Shown in pieces: positions 6,376-12,383 of a stretch of DNA of 12,383 nucleotides. Positions within the stretch are counted from its first letter, which is position 1, and every line of letters begins with the position of its first letter. The DNA lies in contig CAYMIM010000002.1 of NCBI GenBank assembly GCA_964390715.1, positions 1 to 12,383 of the forward strand, written 5' to 3'. Source of the stretch: JACOVP01 sp964390715. GTDB taxonomy: Archaea > Nanobdellota > Nanobdellia > SCGC-AAA011-G17 > UBA489. A program made the position numbers and the translations under genes. The notes beneath the pieces were generated by a model that saw only the letters and a list, made by a program, of their open reading frames with translations, was not told the origin of the DNA and did no database searches.

Positions 6376-7332
6376 TTACTTTGTCCCTTGCAAAGACATG
6401 GTATCTTTTTCTTTTTTTATTCTTTTGTTCAACAGCATTTCTAATAAAGCCATGCGCACATACAATCCATTTTCCGCCTGGCGAAAATAAGCTACACGAG
6501 GATCAGTTTGCTCTACAACAAGAGGCAATTCTATTTCTTCCACATGAGGAAGCGGGTGGAGAATTCTCGCTGTTGGTTTTATTAATTTGAGATTTTCTGG
6601 CGTGATAATATATTTTCCTTTACCTTGCTCATACTCTTCCGCAGTCATTCTTTCCCGTTGAATACGCGTTAAGTAAATAATATCCGCTTCTGGCAATATT
6701 TTATTCAGATCTGTTTCTTCTTTCCAGGGGACTTTGTGTTTATCGAGATATTCTTTAATGTCATCACCTATCTTGAGATGCTCTGGAGAGACAAAAATAA
6801 TTTCCATGCCCGCACATTTTCCCAGCAAATAACTCAACGACCTTGTTGTTCTTCCGTGAGCAAGATCGCCGACCATGATTATCTTGAGATTTTCCAAACG
6901 ACCGAGCTCACGATAAATGGTATACACGTCGAGCAGCGCTTGGGTTGGATGCTGACCTTTGCCATCGCCAGCGTTAATAACAGGAACCGTGCTAATCTCC
7001 GCCGCCTGCTTCGCCGCGCCTTCTTGAAAATGACGGATAACTATGCAATCCGCGTACGAACTTATAACACGAATAGTGTCCTCCATGGACTCACCCTTGA
7101 CTGTTGAGGAGAATTCTTTCGCGTTTTCCGTGGTGATGACCTGGCCTCCCATTTTAAGCATAGCAGACTCGAAACTGAGCCGCGTTCGTGTTGATGGCTC
7201 ATAAAACAATGTCGCCAATACCTTTCCCTGCAAAACACTATGACTTCCTTTCCGTAAATGATTCGCGCGCTGAAACAGCGAGAACATCAAGGATTTGTCT
7301 AGTTGCTGTGATTCTACGAAGTGCTGTAGCAT
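6376..7332 (-). CDS. pyrB: Aspartate carbamoyltransferase, catalytic chain
   Basis: Condenses carbamoyl phosphate with aspartate, the committed step of pyrimidine synthesis; the catalytic chain works as a trimer. In the 318-aa reading: FYEPSTRTRLSFESAMLKMG (43-62, carbamoyl-phosphate loop STRTR), the 80s-loop VKGE with K79, IRH (99-101), AGDGKGQHPTQALLD (121-135), the aspartate-domain GRTTRSL (160-166), RIQRERM (223-229), ILHPLPHVEEIE (257-268) and DPRVAYFRQAENGLYVRMAL (277-296). All expected active-site positions are present. The start chosen is the ATG at 7332 (MLQHFVE), not the in-frame GTG 24 nt upstream (7356), because the minus-strand TATA box ends about 2 nt before that GTG. The chain carries a Lys-rich tail (303-318) beyond the usual family end. 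No regulatory pyrI is adjacent. It is convergent with asnS at zero distance. Confidence 0.93.
   Translation of the reverse strand: MLQHFVESQQLDKSLMFSLFQRANHLRKGSHSVLQGKVLATLFYEPSTRTRLSFESAMLKMGGQVITTENAKEFSSTVKGESMEDTIRVISSYADCIVIRHFQEGAAKQAAEISTVPVINAGDGKGQHPTQALLDVYTIYRELGRLENLKIIMVGDLAHGRTTRSLSYLLGKCAGMEIIFVSPEHLKIGDDIKEYLDKHKVPWKEETDLNKILPEADIIYLTRIQRERMTAEEYEQGKGKYIITPENLKLIKPTARILHPLPHVEEIELPLVVEQTDPRVAYFRQAENGLYVRMALLEMLLNKRIKKEKDTMSLQGTK
6405..6426 (+). terminator. asnS terminator lying inside pyrB antisense sequence
   Basis: Plus-strand T runs (CTTTTTCTTTTTTTATTCTTTT) start about 30 nt after the asnS stop. They are the complement of the Lys-rich codons for PyrB residues 303-310. No other T-rich tract follows asnS. 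Confidence 0.6.
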
Positions 7333-7357
7333 TAAAAAATATACAGTGTTTTTCACC

Positions 7358-7366
7358 TATAAAAAG
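7358..7366 (-). promoter_or_regulatory. TATA box of pyrB
   Basis: CTTTTTATA on the minus strand is centred about 30 bp from the ATG at 7332, predicting a start about 3-5 nt ahead of that codon. This supports the ATG over the upstream GTG at 7356. Confidence 0.6.
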
Positions 7367-7435
7367 ATTCAGCGTCTTGATCATATAGGTTTTATCGCCC
7401 CGAAGCCGTAAGTACATCTTCTCGAACCATTTTCT

Positions 7436-7452
7436 TAGAAAGCTTTAAAAAG
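7436..7452 (+). promoter_or_regulatory. BRE/TATA promoter of the membrane protein gene
   Basis: AGAAAG plus CTTTAAAAAG is centred near 7447, predicting a transcription start near 7473 and a leader of about 16 nt before the ATG at 7489. A weak GTGAG lies 3 nt before the start. It is back to back with the pyrB promoter across about 70 bp. Confidence 0.6.
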
Positions 7453-7488
7453 CGACACGCATTCCCGACAGGATTACCACGTGAGACC

Positions 7489-8520
7489 ATGGACATCGAA
7501 GAATATTTACGACAAAAACGCGAACTTGAAGCGAAAAAGAGCATGCTTGAAGCCAAAGAGAAAGTCGTGGATCATGACAAAGAACGTTTCAAGAAAGAAC
7601 AACGCGCAAAAATTTACGCTGAACACGGCGTTACTGCAAAACACGCAGCATCAGAACATGATTCTTCAGAACATCTTCCTCCTCACCACTACAAAATGCC
7701 TTCTTCAGGACCTGGCATGTGGAATACACTCCTCCTTTTCTTGATTTTAGTATTACTTGTTGTCTCTTACTTCATCCCTCGCTTTGGCGAGGATCAAATT
7801 CGTAGCATTGTAAAAGTTGAAACTGGAAAAAACACTATCGATACGCAGGAAAACCAAAAAGAAGAAACTGTTGATCCTGACGATGATGATAAAGATGGTG
7901 TCCCGAATGATGACGATGAATGCCTAACTACTCCCAGCGCTTGTGATGTTGACGCTACCGGCTGCTCTATTGACAGCGATGAAGACGGCACGTGCGACGC
8001 TTTGGATAAAAAAGAGCCTGTGTCTGATGGGCCTCTGTTCAGTATCTTAGCCAAAGATGATGAGGAAGGTCTGTTTGACGATGAAGGTAAACTTGATGGA
8101 GAGATTCTTGTCGTAAATATTGAGAAGGGCTTAAAATATTATGAGGACTTCACGATTGAAATCAGCAACAAAGAATCTGAATCTATAGTATGCAAGATTG
8201 ACCGTGATATACAAATTGACACTGACTTTGACGGAAAGATTGACTTAAAAGATGCAGATCTTGACCGTTTCAAGCTAGAGATTGATCCTAAATCGTCAGA
8301 ATCCATCAGCTCTGATGTTGCCCCCGGCACTGTTGAAACTGGAACTTATGAAGGAAAGGGAGATCTTCGTATCACTTATGATGCTCGCTGCAAATTCTGC
8401 TTAGATAGAGACTGCAACAAAGTAGATGATACTGCTGAGAGCAACAAAAGAACCTTTTTCCGTGTCTGGATCAACAGAGAACTAGAAGGCAATAACACTA
8501 CTAATAACACTAAAAAATAA
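7489..8520 (+). CDS. Single-pass membrane protein with calcium-binding TSP3-like exterior
   Basis: Not a named gene. The 343-aa protein begins with a charged, Lys/Glu-rich likely coiled coil (1-42), followed by a His-rich linker (46-69). One transmembrane segment spans about 79-96 (NTLLLFLILVLLVVSYFI). The remaining 245 residues are acidic and should face outside. Residues 128-174 carry a thrombospondin-type-3-like repeat, with DPDDDDKDGVPNDDDECL (129-146), the PSACDVDATGCSIDSDEDGT stretch (149-168) and paired cysteines. A second Asp-rich loop, DTDFDGKIDLKDADLDR (244-260), looks EF-hand/dockerin-like. Strands rich in Ile/Val follow (205-235), then a CKFCLDRDC cluster (301-309). The C-terminus holds three N-glycosylation sequons (N335, N336, N339). 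The likely job is a calcium-dependent surface or adhesion protein with a cytosolic coiled-coil tail; this is inference. Confidence 0.8.
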   Translation: MDIEEYLRQKRELEAKKSMLEAKEKVVDHDKERFKKEQRAKIYAEHGVTAKHAASEHDSSEHLPPHHYKMPSSGPGMWNTLLLFLILVLLVVSYFIPRFGEDQIRSIVKVETGKNTIDTQENQKEETVDPDDDDKDGVPNDDDECLTTPSACDVDATGCSIDSDEDGTCDALDKKEPVSDGPLFSILAKDDEEGLFDDEGKLDGEILVVNIEKGLKYYEDFTIEISNKESESIVCKIDRDIQIDTDFDGKIDLKDADLDRFKLEIDPKSSESISSDVAPGTVETGTYEGKGDLRITYDARCKFCLDRDCNKVDDTAESNKRTFFRVWINRELEGNNTTNNTKK

Positions 8521-8529
8521 GTATTTTTT
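8512..8529. terminator. Palindromic bidirectional oligo-T terminator
   Basis: AAAAAATA-AG-TATTTTTT is a perfect 8-bp inverted repeat with a 2-nt centre. On the plus strand its T6 run lies just after the membrane-protein stop (8518-8520). On the minus strand the other T6 run lies just after the microprotein stop (8531). It can end both convergent transcripts. Confidence 0.6.
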
Positions 8530-8530
8530 C

Positions 8531-8638
8531 TTAGAAGAAATTAAGCACTGAGTCAATGATCTGTTTTGTCAAATCAGTATAGAAGTAGAATGCTAGCACA
8601 ACCCCAGCGAGAATCGCTATAATAATCCACTTGATCAT
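8531..8638 (-). CDS. 35-aa single-span membrane microprotein
   Basis: Not recognised, and short enough to be missed by usual gene calling. It starts MIKWIIIAILAGVVLAFYFY (1-20), one strongly hydrophobic span preceded by a Lys, then an amphipathic tail TDLTKQIIDSVLNFF (21-35). The pattern predicts a small membrane-anchored peptide with its tail on one face of the membrane. Evidence for reality: a TATA box (ATTTATAT) centred 26 bp before the ATG, the same spacing as its neighbours; a minus-strand T6 run just past the stop; and the absence of any other use for this 150-bp gap. It starts 30 nt after polB ends on the same strand, so read-through from polB is also possible. Confidence 0.6.
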   Translation of the reverse strand: MIKWIIIAILAGVVLAFYFYTDLTKQIIDSVLNFF

Positions 8639-8660
8639 ACTTTTTTGCTGTTTTCATGCT

Positions 8661-8668
8661 ATATAAAT
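8661..8668 (-). promoter_or_regulatory. TATA box of the membrane microprotein
   Basis: Minus-strand ATTTATAT, a near-consensus archaeal TATA element, abuts the polB stop codon (8669-8671) and sits 26 bp before the ATG at 8638. It predicts a leaderless message independent of polB. Confidence 0.6.
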
Positions 8669-10990
8669 TTATTTGAAAGCGTCCAGAGAGAATTGCTGGT
8701 GGTCTTGGATAATCTCTTCGAACTTCTTGCCTAAAAGAACGAGAATACTGTCCGCAATGGGTTGTAATTGTTTTTTTATGTAGTGCTCATAATCAATCGG
8801 ACTTGTATGCGCCTCCAAAGCTTCAGGACCTTTTGTTGTCTGCACGTATTCCATAATTCCTGTGCCAGTCCTACCAATCTTTCTAGCCGCCTTGATATGC
8901 GGAGGAGTTGTTTTTGTATACTCCTCTACCGCTTTTCTTATCCCTTTTCTATAGACGAGCAAGTCATCGTATTTTCCTTCCTTTAGATCACGAACGAAAG
9001 AACGGATAAAAAGCACAACTTCTTTGTCGTGGAAGACACGATCGAGGAGTTCCTGCTGGAATTTCTTCGCGACGTTGGTCCAATCACGCCTGACAGTCTC
9101 TAAACCAACATAGATTATTTCTTCTTTGCCTTCTTTCTCGATGAGGCCAGCGTAGCGCTTCTTCGCTCCTTCTTCTTTCTTACGAATATGCGGCAGGAAA
9201 AACTTCTTGAATATTTTTTCAAACTGCACTTCGAGAAAGCTAGAGAGCTTATATTTTTTCTTGATGTACTCAGTGAAGTATGCGTTCAGTCGTCGCTGGA
9301 TGTCCGCGCCTGTCTTTTTAGTCTTCTCGTAATTTTTTTCTTGAGGATTGATGAACAAAGAATCTGTGTCACCATAGATGACGCTGTATCCCCACTCTTC
9401 CGCTTTACTTGCCGCCTGCTGGATAAAGAATCTCCCAAAAGAAGTGATAGCGTTTGCCATCTCTAGTGAATAAAAACGACAAGTAGGATTTGCCATGACA
9501 CCATAGACACTATTCATCATAATCTTTATCGCGTATGTGCTGAGTTTATCTTTCCGTTTCTTCGCTTCGTCACGCTCTTGCCATAGTCTCTGGATTATTT
9601 TTGGCAGAACACCTTCCTCTCTTTTGAAAAATGCGCCATTAGGAGATTCTATCAATCCTTTTTTATTTTTTACTTTGTTGGAGGGGATAAATTTTAGAGG
9701 GTCTATATTGAAGGTGCGTATGATGGAAGGATACAGACTTTTAAAATCAAACACCAGAATATTCTCATAAATTCCTGGCTGCGGTTCCAAGACATGTCCT
9801 CCTTTAATGCGCTCGTCTCGCTCCAGATTAGCGGATGAGGGAGCAACGACTTTAATCTTTTGCAGTTCTTTGAGATAGACTGAATCCAACGCCGCAATGG
9901 ATCCCTGAACTCTGTCCAAAGGCAATCGCGTCAAGAAGGAACGACGAATAGTCAGGTTGAGCGCGTCTGATTTTTCGATGATGTCATAGGCTAGCTTCGC
10001 GTCTTTGAGATTATAGTCGATTAGCAACTGCGAATCTTCTTCAAAAGCTACGTCAATCTGCTCATGGCGATTAGGGCCTGAAAATATTTTTCCCTCACCA
10101 ACAAACATCTTCGCCGCTGTGTCTAACTTGTAATCATCAAGCTTGATGTGAGAAATCTTGAGCAAGTGAATGCCATCGAGCACCATCCGCCCTGGAATAT
10201 CTGCTGAAGAATCCTTAAAAAAAGATTCACTGAGGCGAAGCTTGCATTGTCTGTTGATTCTGCCTAGCTTAAATTCTACGTTCTGTTTCTTGAATCGCTC
10301 TTGCAAATACTTGAGATCGAAGTCAATAAAGTTCCAACCTGTGAGAATATCTGGATCAATTTCCAACACCAGCTCTTTGAATCGCTCTAGCAATCTTTCT
10401 TCATCGGGAATCGCTTCAGCGTTTTTGAAGTTGCCTTTTTTCTTGATGAGGACCTTTTGGAATGTTGGCGTATAAAGGGAAATAGCGTACAGATCACTGG
10501 TGCGCTTGTTGGTTTCAATATCTATAGAGAGCATTTTTAGCTTTGGGAAATAATTACTGACAGGTTTGAGTGTTGGCTCAACATACATGCGATCAATGGT
10601 TCCTTCTTGCGGACGCTCATAATCACCGTCAATATCTATTGCGCCTTTGAGATCCTTGTCGATTAAAAAACGATTGACATAACGAATATCCGCCTCATAA
10701 CAACTTATGCCTGCGTCCATAAACAAGTCACGGGTTGGCGCAACATCTTTCGTGAACTCCAAAGTCACTTTGGTAACAGGCTCTTCCTGAAAATTGGCGA
10801 AGTCTGTGTCTTGACATTCTAGCTTTTCCAGTTTCTCCGCTTTCTCGCGATCTGTTGTACGAATATAAAAATAGGGACGAAAGTGATGAAGACTCATGAA
10901 GGTCTCGCCATTCTCTAGACGACCGAATAAGTAGATGTACTGCTTGTTGTCCTTCACTTCAGAAGATGGATAGACGATGAATCCTTTCAT
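8669..10990 (-). CDS. polB: Archaeal family B DNA polymerase
   Basis: Replicative DNA polymerase with 3'-5' exonuclease. The 773-aa chain has the archaeal N-terminal (uracil-sensing) domain, including FRPYFYI (37-43) and the DIRYVNRFLIDK segment (101-112). Exonuclease motifs: Exo I SIDIET (155-160), Exo II NFIDFD (220-225), Exo III YNLKD (326-330). Polymerase motifs: A DFKSLYPSII (415-424), B KIMMNSVYG (489-497) and C YGDTDS (539-544), with KKRYAGL (610-616) and GLETVRRDW (629-637) in the palm/thumb. No key residue is missing and there is no intein or split. The extreme C-terminus reads QFSLDAFK (766-773), a PCNA-interacting (PIP) motif Q-x-x-L-x-x-F with Lys where the second aromatic usually stands. 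The ATG is supported by a TATA 26 bp upstream. Confidence 0.96.
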   Translation of the reverse strand: MKGFIVYPSSEVKDNKQYIYLFGRLENGETFMSLHHFRPYFYIRTTDREKAEKLEKLECQDTDFANFQEEPVTKVTLEFTKDVAPTRDLFMDAGISCYEADIRYVNRFLIDKDLKGAIDIDGDYERPQEGTIDRMYVEPTLKPVSNYFPKLKMLSIDIETNKRTSDLYAISLYTPTFQKVLIKKKGNFKNAEAIPDEERLLERFKELVLEIDPDILTGWNFIDFDLKYLQERFKKQNVEFKLGRINRQCKLRLSESFFKDSSADIPGRMVLDGIHLLKISHIKLDDYKLDTAAKMFVGEGKIFSGPNRHEQIDVAFEEDSQLLIDYNLKDAKLAYDIIEKSDALNLTIRRSFLTRLPLDRVQGSIAALDSVYLKELQKIKVVAPSSANLERDERIKGGHVLEPQPGIYENILVFDFKSLYPSIIRTFNIDPLKFIPSNKVKNKKGLIESPNGAFFKREEGVLPKIIQRLWQERDEAKKRKDKLSTYAIKIMMNSVYGVMANPTCRFYSLEMANAITSFGRFFIQQAASKAEEWGYSVIYGDTDSLFINPQEKNYEKTKKTGADIQRRLNAYFTEYIKKKYKLSSFLEVQFEKIFKKFFLPHIRKKEEGAKKRYAGLIEKEGKEEIIYVGLETVRRDWTNVAKKFQQELLDRVFHDKEVVLFIRSFVRDLKEGKYDDLLVYRKGIRKAVEEYTKTTPPHIKAARKIGRTGTGIMEYVQTTKGPEALEAHTSPIDYEHYIKKQLQPIADSILVLLGKKFEEIIQDHQQFSLDAFK

Positions 10991-11012
10991 ATAAGAAAAT
11001 GAATTTATAAAG

Positions 11013-11020
11013 TTTATAAG
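11013..11020 (-). promoter_or_regulatory. TATA box of polB
   Basis: Minus-strand CTTATAAA is centred about 26 bp before the polB ATG and overlaps the last Leu codon and stop of the RhuM-family gene. A second TTTATAAA at 11004-11011 is too close (18 bp) to serve it. PolB can therefore be transcribed on its own. Confidence 0.6.
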
Positions 11021-12036
11021 CTTTCTTTTAGCATCTTTTTCGTCATTTTGTCAAAATCAGATTCCAGTACTCTATCTTGAATAATGCGATATTTTTCATA
11101 TTGGTTTTCGGCAAATGCTTTGGCAATCTCAGCTGTCACTGTTACGGTATTGGTTAAAATATCTTTCTCATTAAATTGCAAAAAGGCATCTAATTTAGTG
11201 ACCCATTCTTTCATAGTCATTATTTTGCGATTATTTGCTTGCGTTTCGGCATAATCCAAGTACATCGAAACAATACGATTGAGTTGGTTGAGTTCCTCTT
11301 CATTTAGATAATTTTTCGCAATGCCCACATCAAATTTTCGTATTTGTCCTTTAGGAGCATTTTTCCAGCTAGTCAACCCCATGTTCTGTTTTTGGCAATC
11401 AGCGCGAGAATGAATAATCTCTGCCGCCGTTTGGTGACTGATAGCCCAATGCAGTTTATTTTGTATAGTTGCAAAAAAGAGTCGTGTAACTTCGCTGTCC
11501 CCACTATAATCCGCGCTACATTGGGCATAGATATCGGTTATTTTTTGATAAAAGCGACGTTCGCTGGATCGAATATCACGAATACGCGCTAATTGTTCTT
11601 CAAAGTAATCCTTCCCAAAAACATTATTTGGATTTTTGAGCCGTTCATCATCCATAGTAAACCCTTTGATAATGTACTCCTTGAGTCGTTCGGTCGCCCA
11701 GATTCTAAATTGAGTTGCTTGGGTAGAGTTGACTCTATATCCCACAGAAATAATAGCATCTAGATTGTAATATTTTGTTTGGTATTTCTTACCATCTTGG
11801 GCAGTATGTTCCAAAATGGAACTAACTGACTTTTCTATCAATTCTTTGCTATCAAAGATATTTTTCAAATGCTTGGTTATCGCAGGTCTTTGTACGCCGA
11901 ATAACAATGCTATCTTGTCTTGGGTGAGCCAAATATTTTCATTGCGTAGAAATATTTCTACTTTTACTTTTCCGTTAGGGGTAGTGTACAGCAAGAATTC
12001 TGTCGTTTCGTCTTTTATAATAAGTTCTTTTGTCAT
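11014..12036 (-). CDS. RhuM-family protein
   Basis: Member of the virulence RhuM family (first named from a Salmonella pathogenicity-island gene; biochemical role unknown). The 340-aa reading starts with EIFLRNENIWLTQDKIALLF (27-46), a helix-turn-helix (about 37-60) like that of phage antirepressor/BRO-type proteins. Then VGYRVNSTQATQFRIWATER (98-117) and LKEYIIKGF (118-126), and the C-terminal RhuM signature TRLFFATIQNKLHWAISHQT (184-203), AAEII (204-208), RADCQKQNMGLTSWKNAPKG (211-230), FDVGIAKNYLNEEELNQLNR (235-254). The start is the ATG at 12036; a TTG start 51 nt upstream (12087) adds residues with no family match. Unlike its neighbours it has no TATA at -26 (a candidate at about 12100-12110 would leave a 43-nt leader). 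It reads through only 23 nt into polB. A mobile, probably transferred gene; no mobile-element ends seen. Confidence 0.9.
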   Translation of the reverse strand: MTKELIIKDETTEFLLYTTPNGKVKVEIFLRNENIWLTQDKIALLFGVQRPAITKHLKNIFDSKELIEKSVSSILEHTAQDGKKYQTKYYNLDAIISVGYRVNSTQATQFRIWATERLKEYIIKGFTMDDERLKNPNNVFGKDYFEEQLARIRDIRSSERRFYQKITDIYAQCSADYSGDSEVTRLFFATIQNKLHWAISHQTAAEIIHSRADCQKQNMGLTSWKNAPKGQIRKFDVGIAKNYLNEEELNQLNRIVSMYLDYAETQANNRKIMTMKEWVTKLDAFLQFNEKDILTNTVTVTAEIAKAFAENQYEKYRIIQDRVLESDFDKMTKKMLKESL

Positions 12037-12162
12037 TTTTACTCGTTTATTATATGAACAGGAATGGTATCCTAGACCTTCTTTCAATAAAACGTTTCTT
12101 TTTATAAATGTGCTGGGGGTCTTTGAGAAGTTAACGACAGTTTCAATCTCTATTTAAAAGTT

Positions 12163-12179
12163 TTCCGGCATTTTCGGAA
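12163..12179. repeat. Short inverted repeat near the CBS gene 3' end
   Basis: TTCCG and CGGAA flank a 7-nt loop, 20 nt after the CBS-protein stop on the minus strand, followed there by a T4 run. It may be a terminator for that gene, but the T run is weak. The whole gap 12037-12198 holds no gene; it carries this hairpin and two minus-strand TATA-like stretches (about 12100-12110 and 12152-12160). Confidence 0.35.
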
Positions 12180-12198
12180 GATTTTCGTTTTATTACTT

Positions 12199-12383
12199 TT
12201 ACTGCAGTTTCTTCAGGAGATCAGCTTTAGTGATAACACCTACTAGATTTCCAGCATCTTGTACTAAGACGATAGGATAGAACTTTAGGAGCGAGAGGAC
12301 AACAGCACTTTTCGTGTTTTTTGTTATGATGGGAGGACTTTCCCGCATGATGTCACTTGCTTTTCTCTTAGTAGTTTCTTCTT
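12199..12383 (-). CDS. CBS-domain protein, C-terminal part
   Basis: Only the last 60 residues are inside the window; the gene begins beyond the right edge. The visible part is one CBS motif: ASDIMRESPPIITKNTKSAV, then a helix, then VLVQDAGNLVGVITKADLLK, ending KLQ. The pattern DIM..(S)PP.I and the D..G.LVGVITK.DLL strand-helix unit are typical. CBS units usually come in pairs that bind adenosine nucleotides and regulate an attached enzyme or channel; which one is not visible. The helix between the two strands is slightly short for the family. Confidence 0.85.
   Translation of the reverse strand, partial: EETTKRKASDIMRESPPIITKNTKSAVVLSLLKFYPIVLVQDAGNLVGVITKADLLKKLQ

Noticed and set aside
6736..7107. 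A 123-codon plus-strand ORF opposite pyrB, and similar long ORFs opposite polB (for example 9188-9466).
   Set aside because: They are antisense to well-supported genes, have no recognised motif or promoter at the usual spacing, and are shadows.
7333..7356. An 8-residue N-terminal extension of PyrB from a GTG.
   Set aside because: The TATA box is only 2 nt upstream of the GTG, so the transcript would start after it; the ATG at 7332 fits both family and promoter.
7481..7744. An 87-codon GTG-start ORF overlapping the start of the membrane protein gene in another frame.
   Set aside because: It lies inside the codon pattern of the 343-aa gene, shows no motif, and has a Lys/Asn-rich composition expected from a frame shadow.
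12037..12087. A 17-residue N-terminal extension of the RhuM gene starting at TTG.
   Set aside because: It has no family match, and an ATG at 12036 begins the conserved part.
1..12383. CRISPR arrays, IS elements, inteins or tandem repeats.
   Set aside because: No repeated 25-40-nt units, transposase motifs or terminal inverted repeats were seen, and PolB reads through its usual intein sites without interruption.

Overview
The window looks like a piece of a compact archaeal genome, most likely from the DPANN/Woesearchaeota-like group. Four things point to archaea: a GatE subunit (tRNA-dependent Gln-tRNA formation, archaea only), an archaeal family B DNA polymerase ending in a PCNA-binding motif, a short archaeal-type aspartyl-tRNA synthetase, and TATA-box promoters about 25-27 bp ahead of start codons with no Shine-Dalgarno (leaderless mRNAs). 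The DPANN placement is inference from gene compactness and overall style; no 16S or ribosomal marker is present.

Layout. 1-1979: gatE and a small helical ORF 2 nt downstream, closed by a long T-rich terminator. 2081-2595: two overlapping small genes, a probable PBECR-type nuclease followed by a DUF2283 protein, resembling a toxin-antitoxin pair. 2643-4510: aspS (+) converging with a cytidylate-kinase-like gene (-), 2 nt apart. 4620-4919: an orphan 99-aa ORF with its own promoter. 4920-6375: a 163-nt leader with a possible 19-codon upstream ORF, then asnS, the only gene here with a strong Shine-Dalgarno. 6376-7332: pyrB (-), abutting asnS with no spacer. 7489-8520: a single-pass membrane protein with a calcium-binding-like exterior. 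8531-8638: a previously easy-to-miss 35-codon membrane microprotein (-) with its own TATA box. 8669-10990: polB (-). 11014-12036: a RhuM-family protein (-). 12199-12383: the C-terminal end of a CBS-domain protein (-), cut by the window edge.

How it fits together. Several genes handle aspartate, asparagine and glutamine: AspRS and AsnRS charge their tRNAs directly, GatE (with GatD, not in this window) converts Glu-tRNA(Gln) to Gln-tRNA(Gln), and PyrB commits aspartate to pyrimidines, with a CMP-kinase-like enzyme nearby. They are mostly separate transcription units, so this is a neighbourhood and not an operon. RhuM and the nuclease/DUF2283 pair are accessory genes of the kind often acquired by transfer.

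The most noteworthy observations are the regular leaderless-promoter spacing, a GatE that lacks the usual AspRS-like (GAD) insertion domain, the unannotated membrane microprotein, a perfect palindromic bidirectional terminator, a Lys-rich PyrB tail that is antisense to the asnS terminator, and the unusual asnS leader. No RNA gene, CRISPR array, IS element or replication origin was seen.
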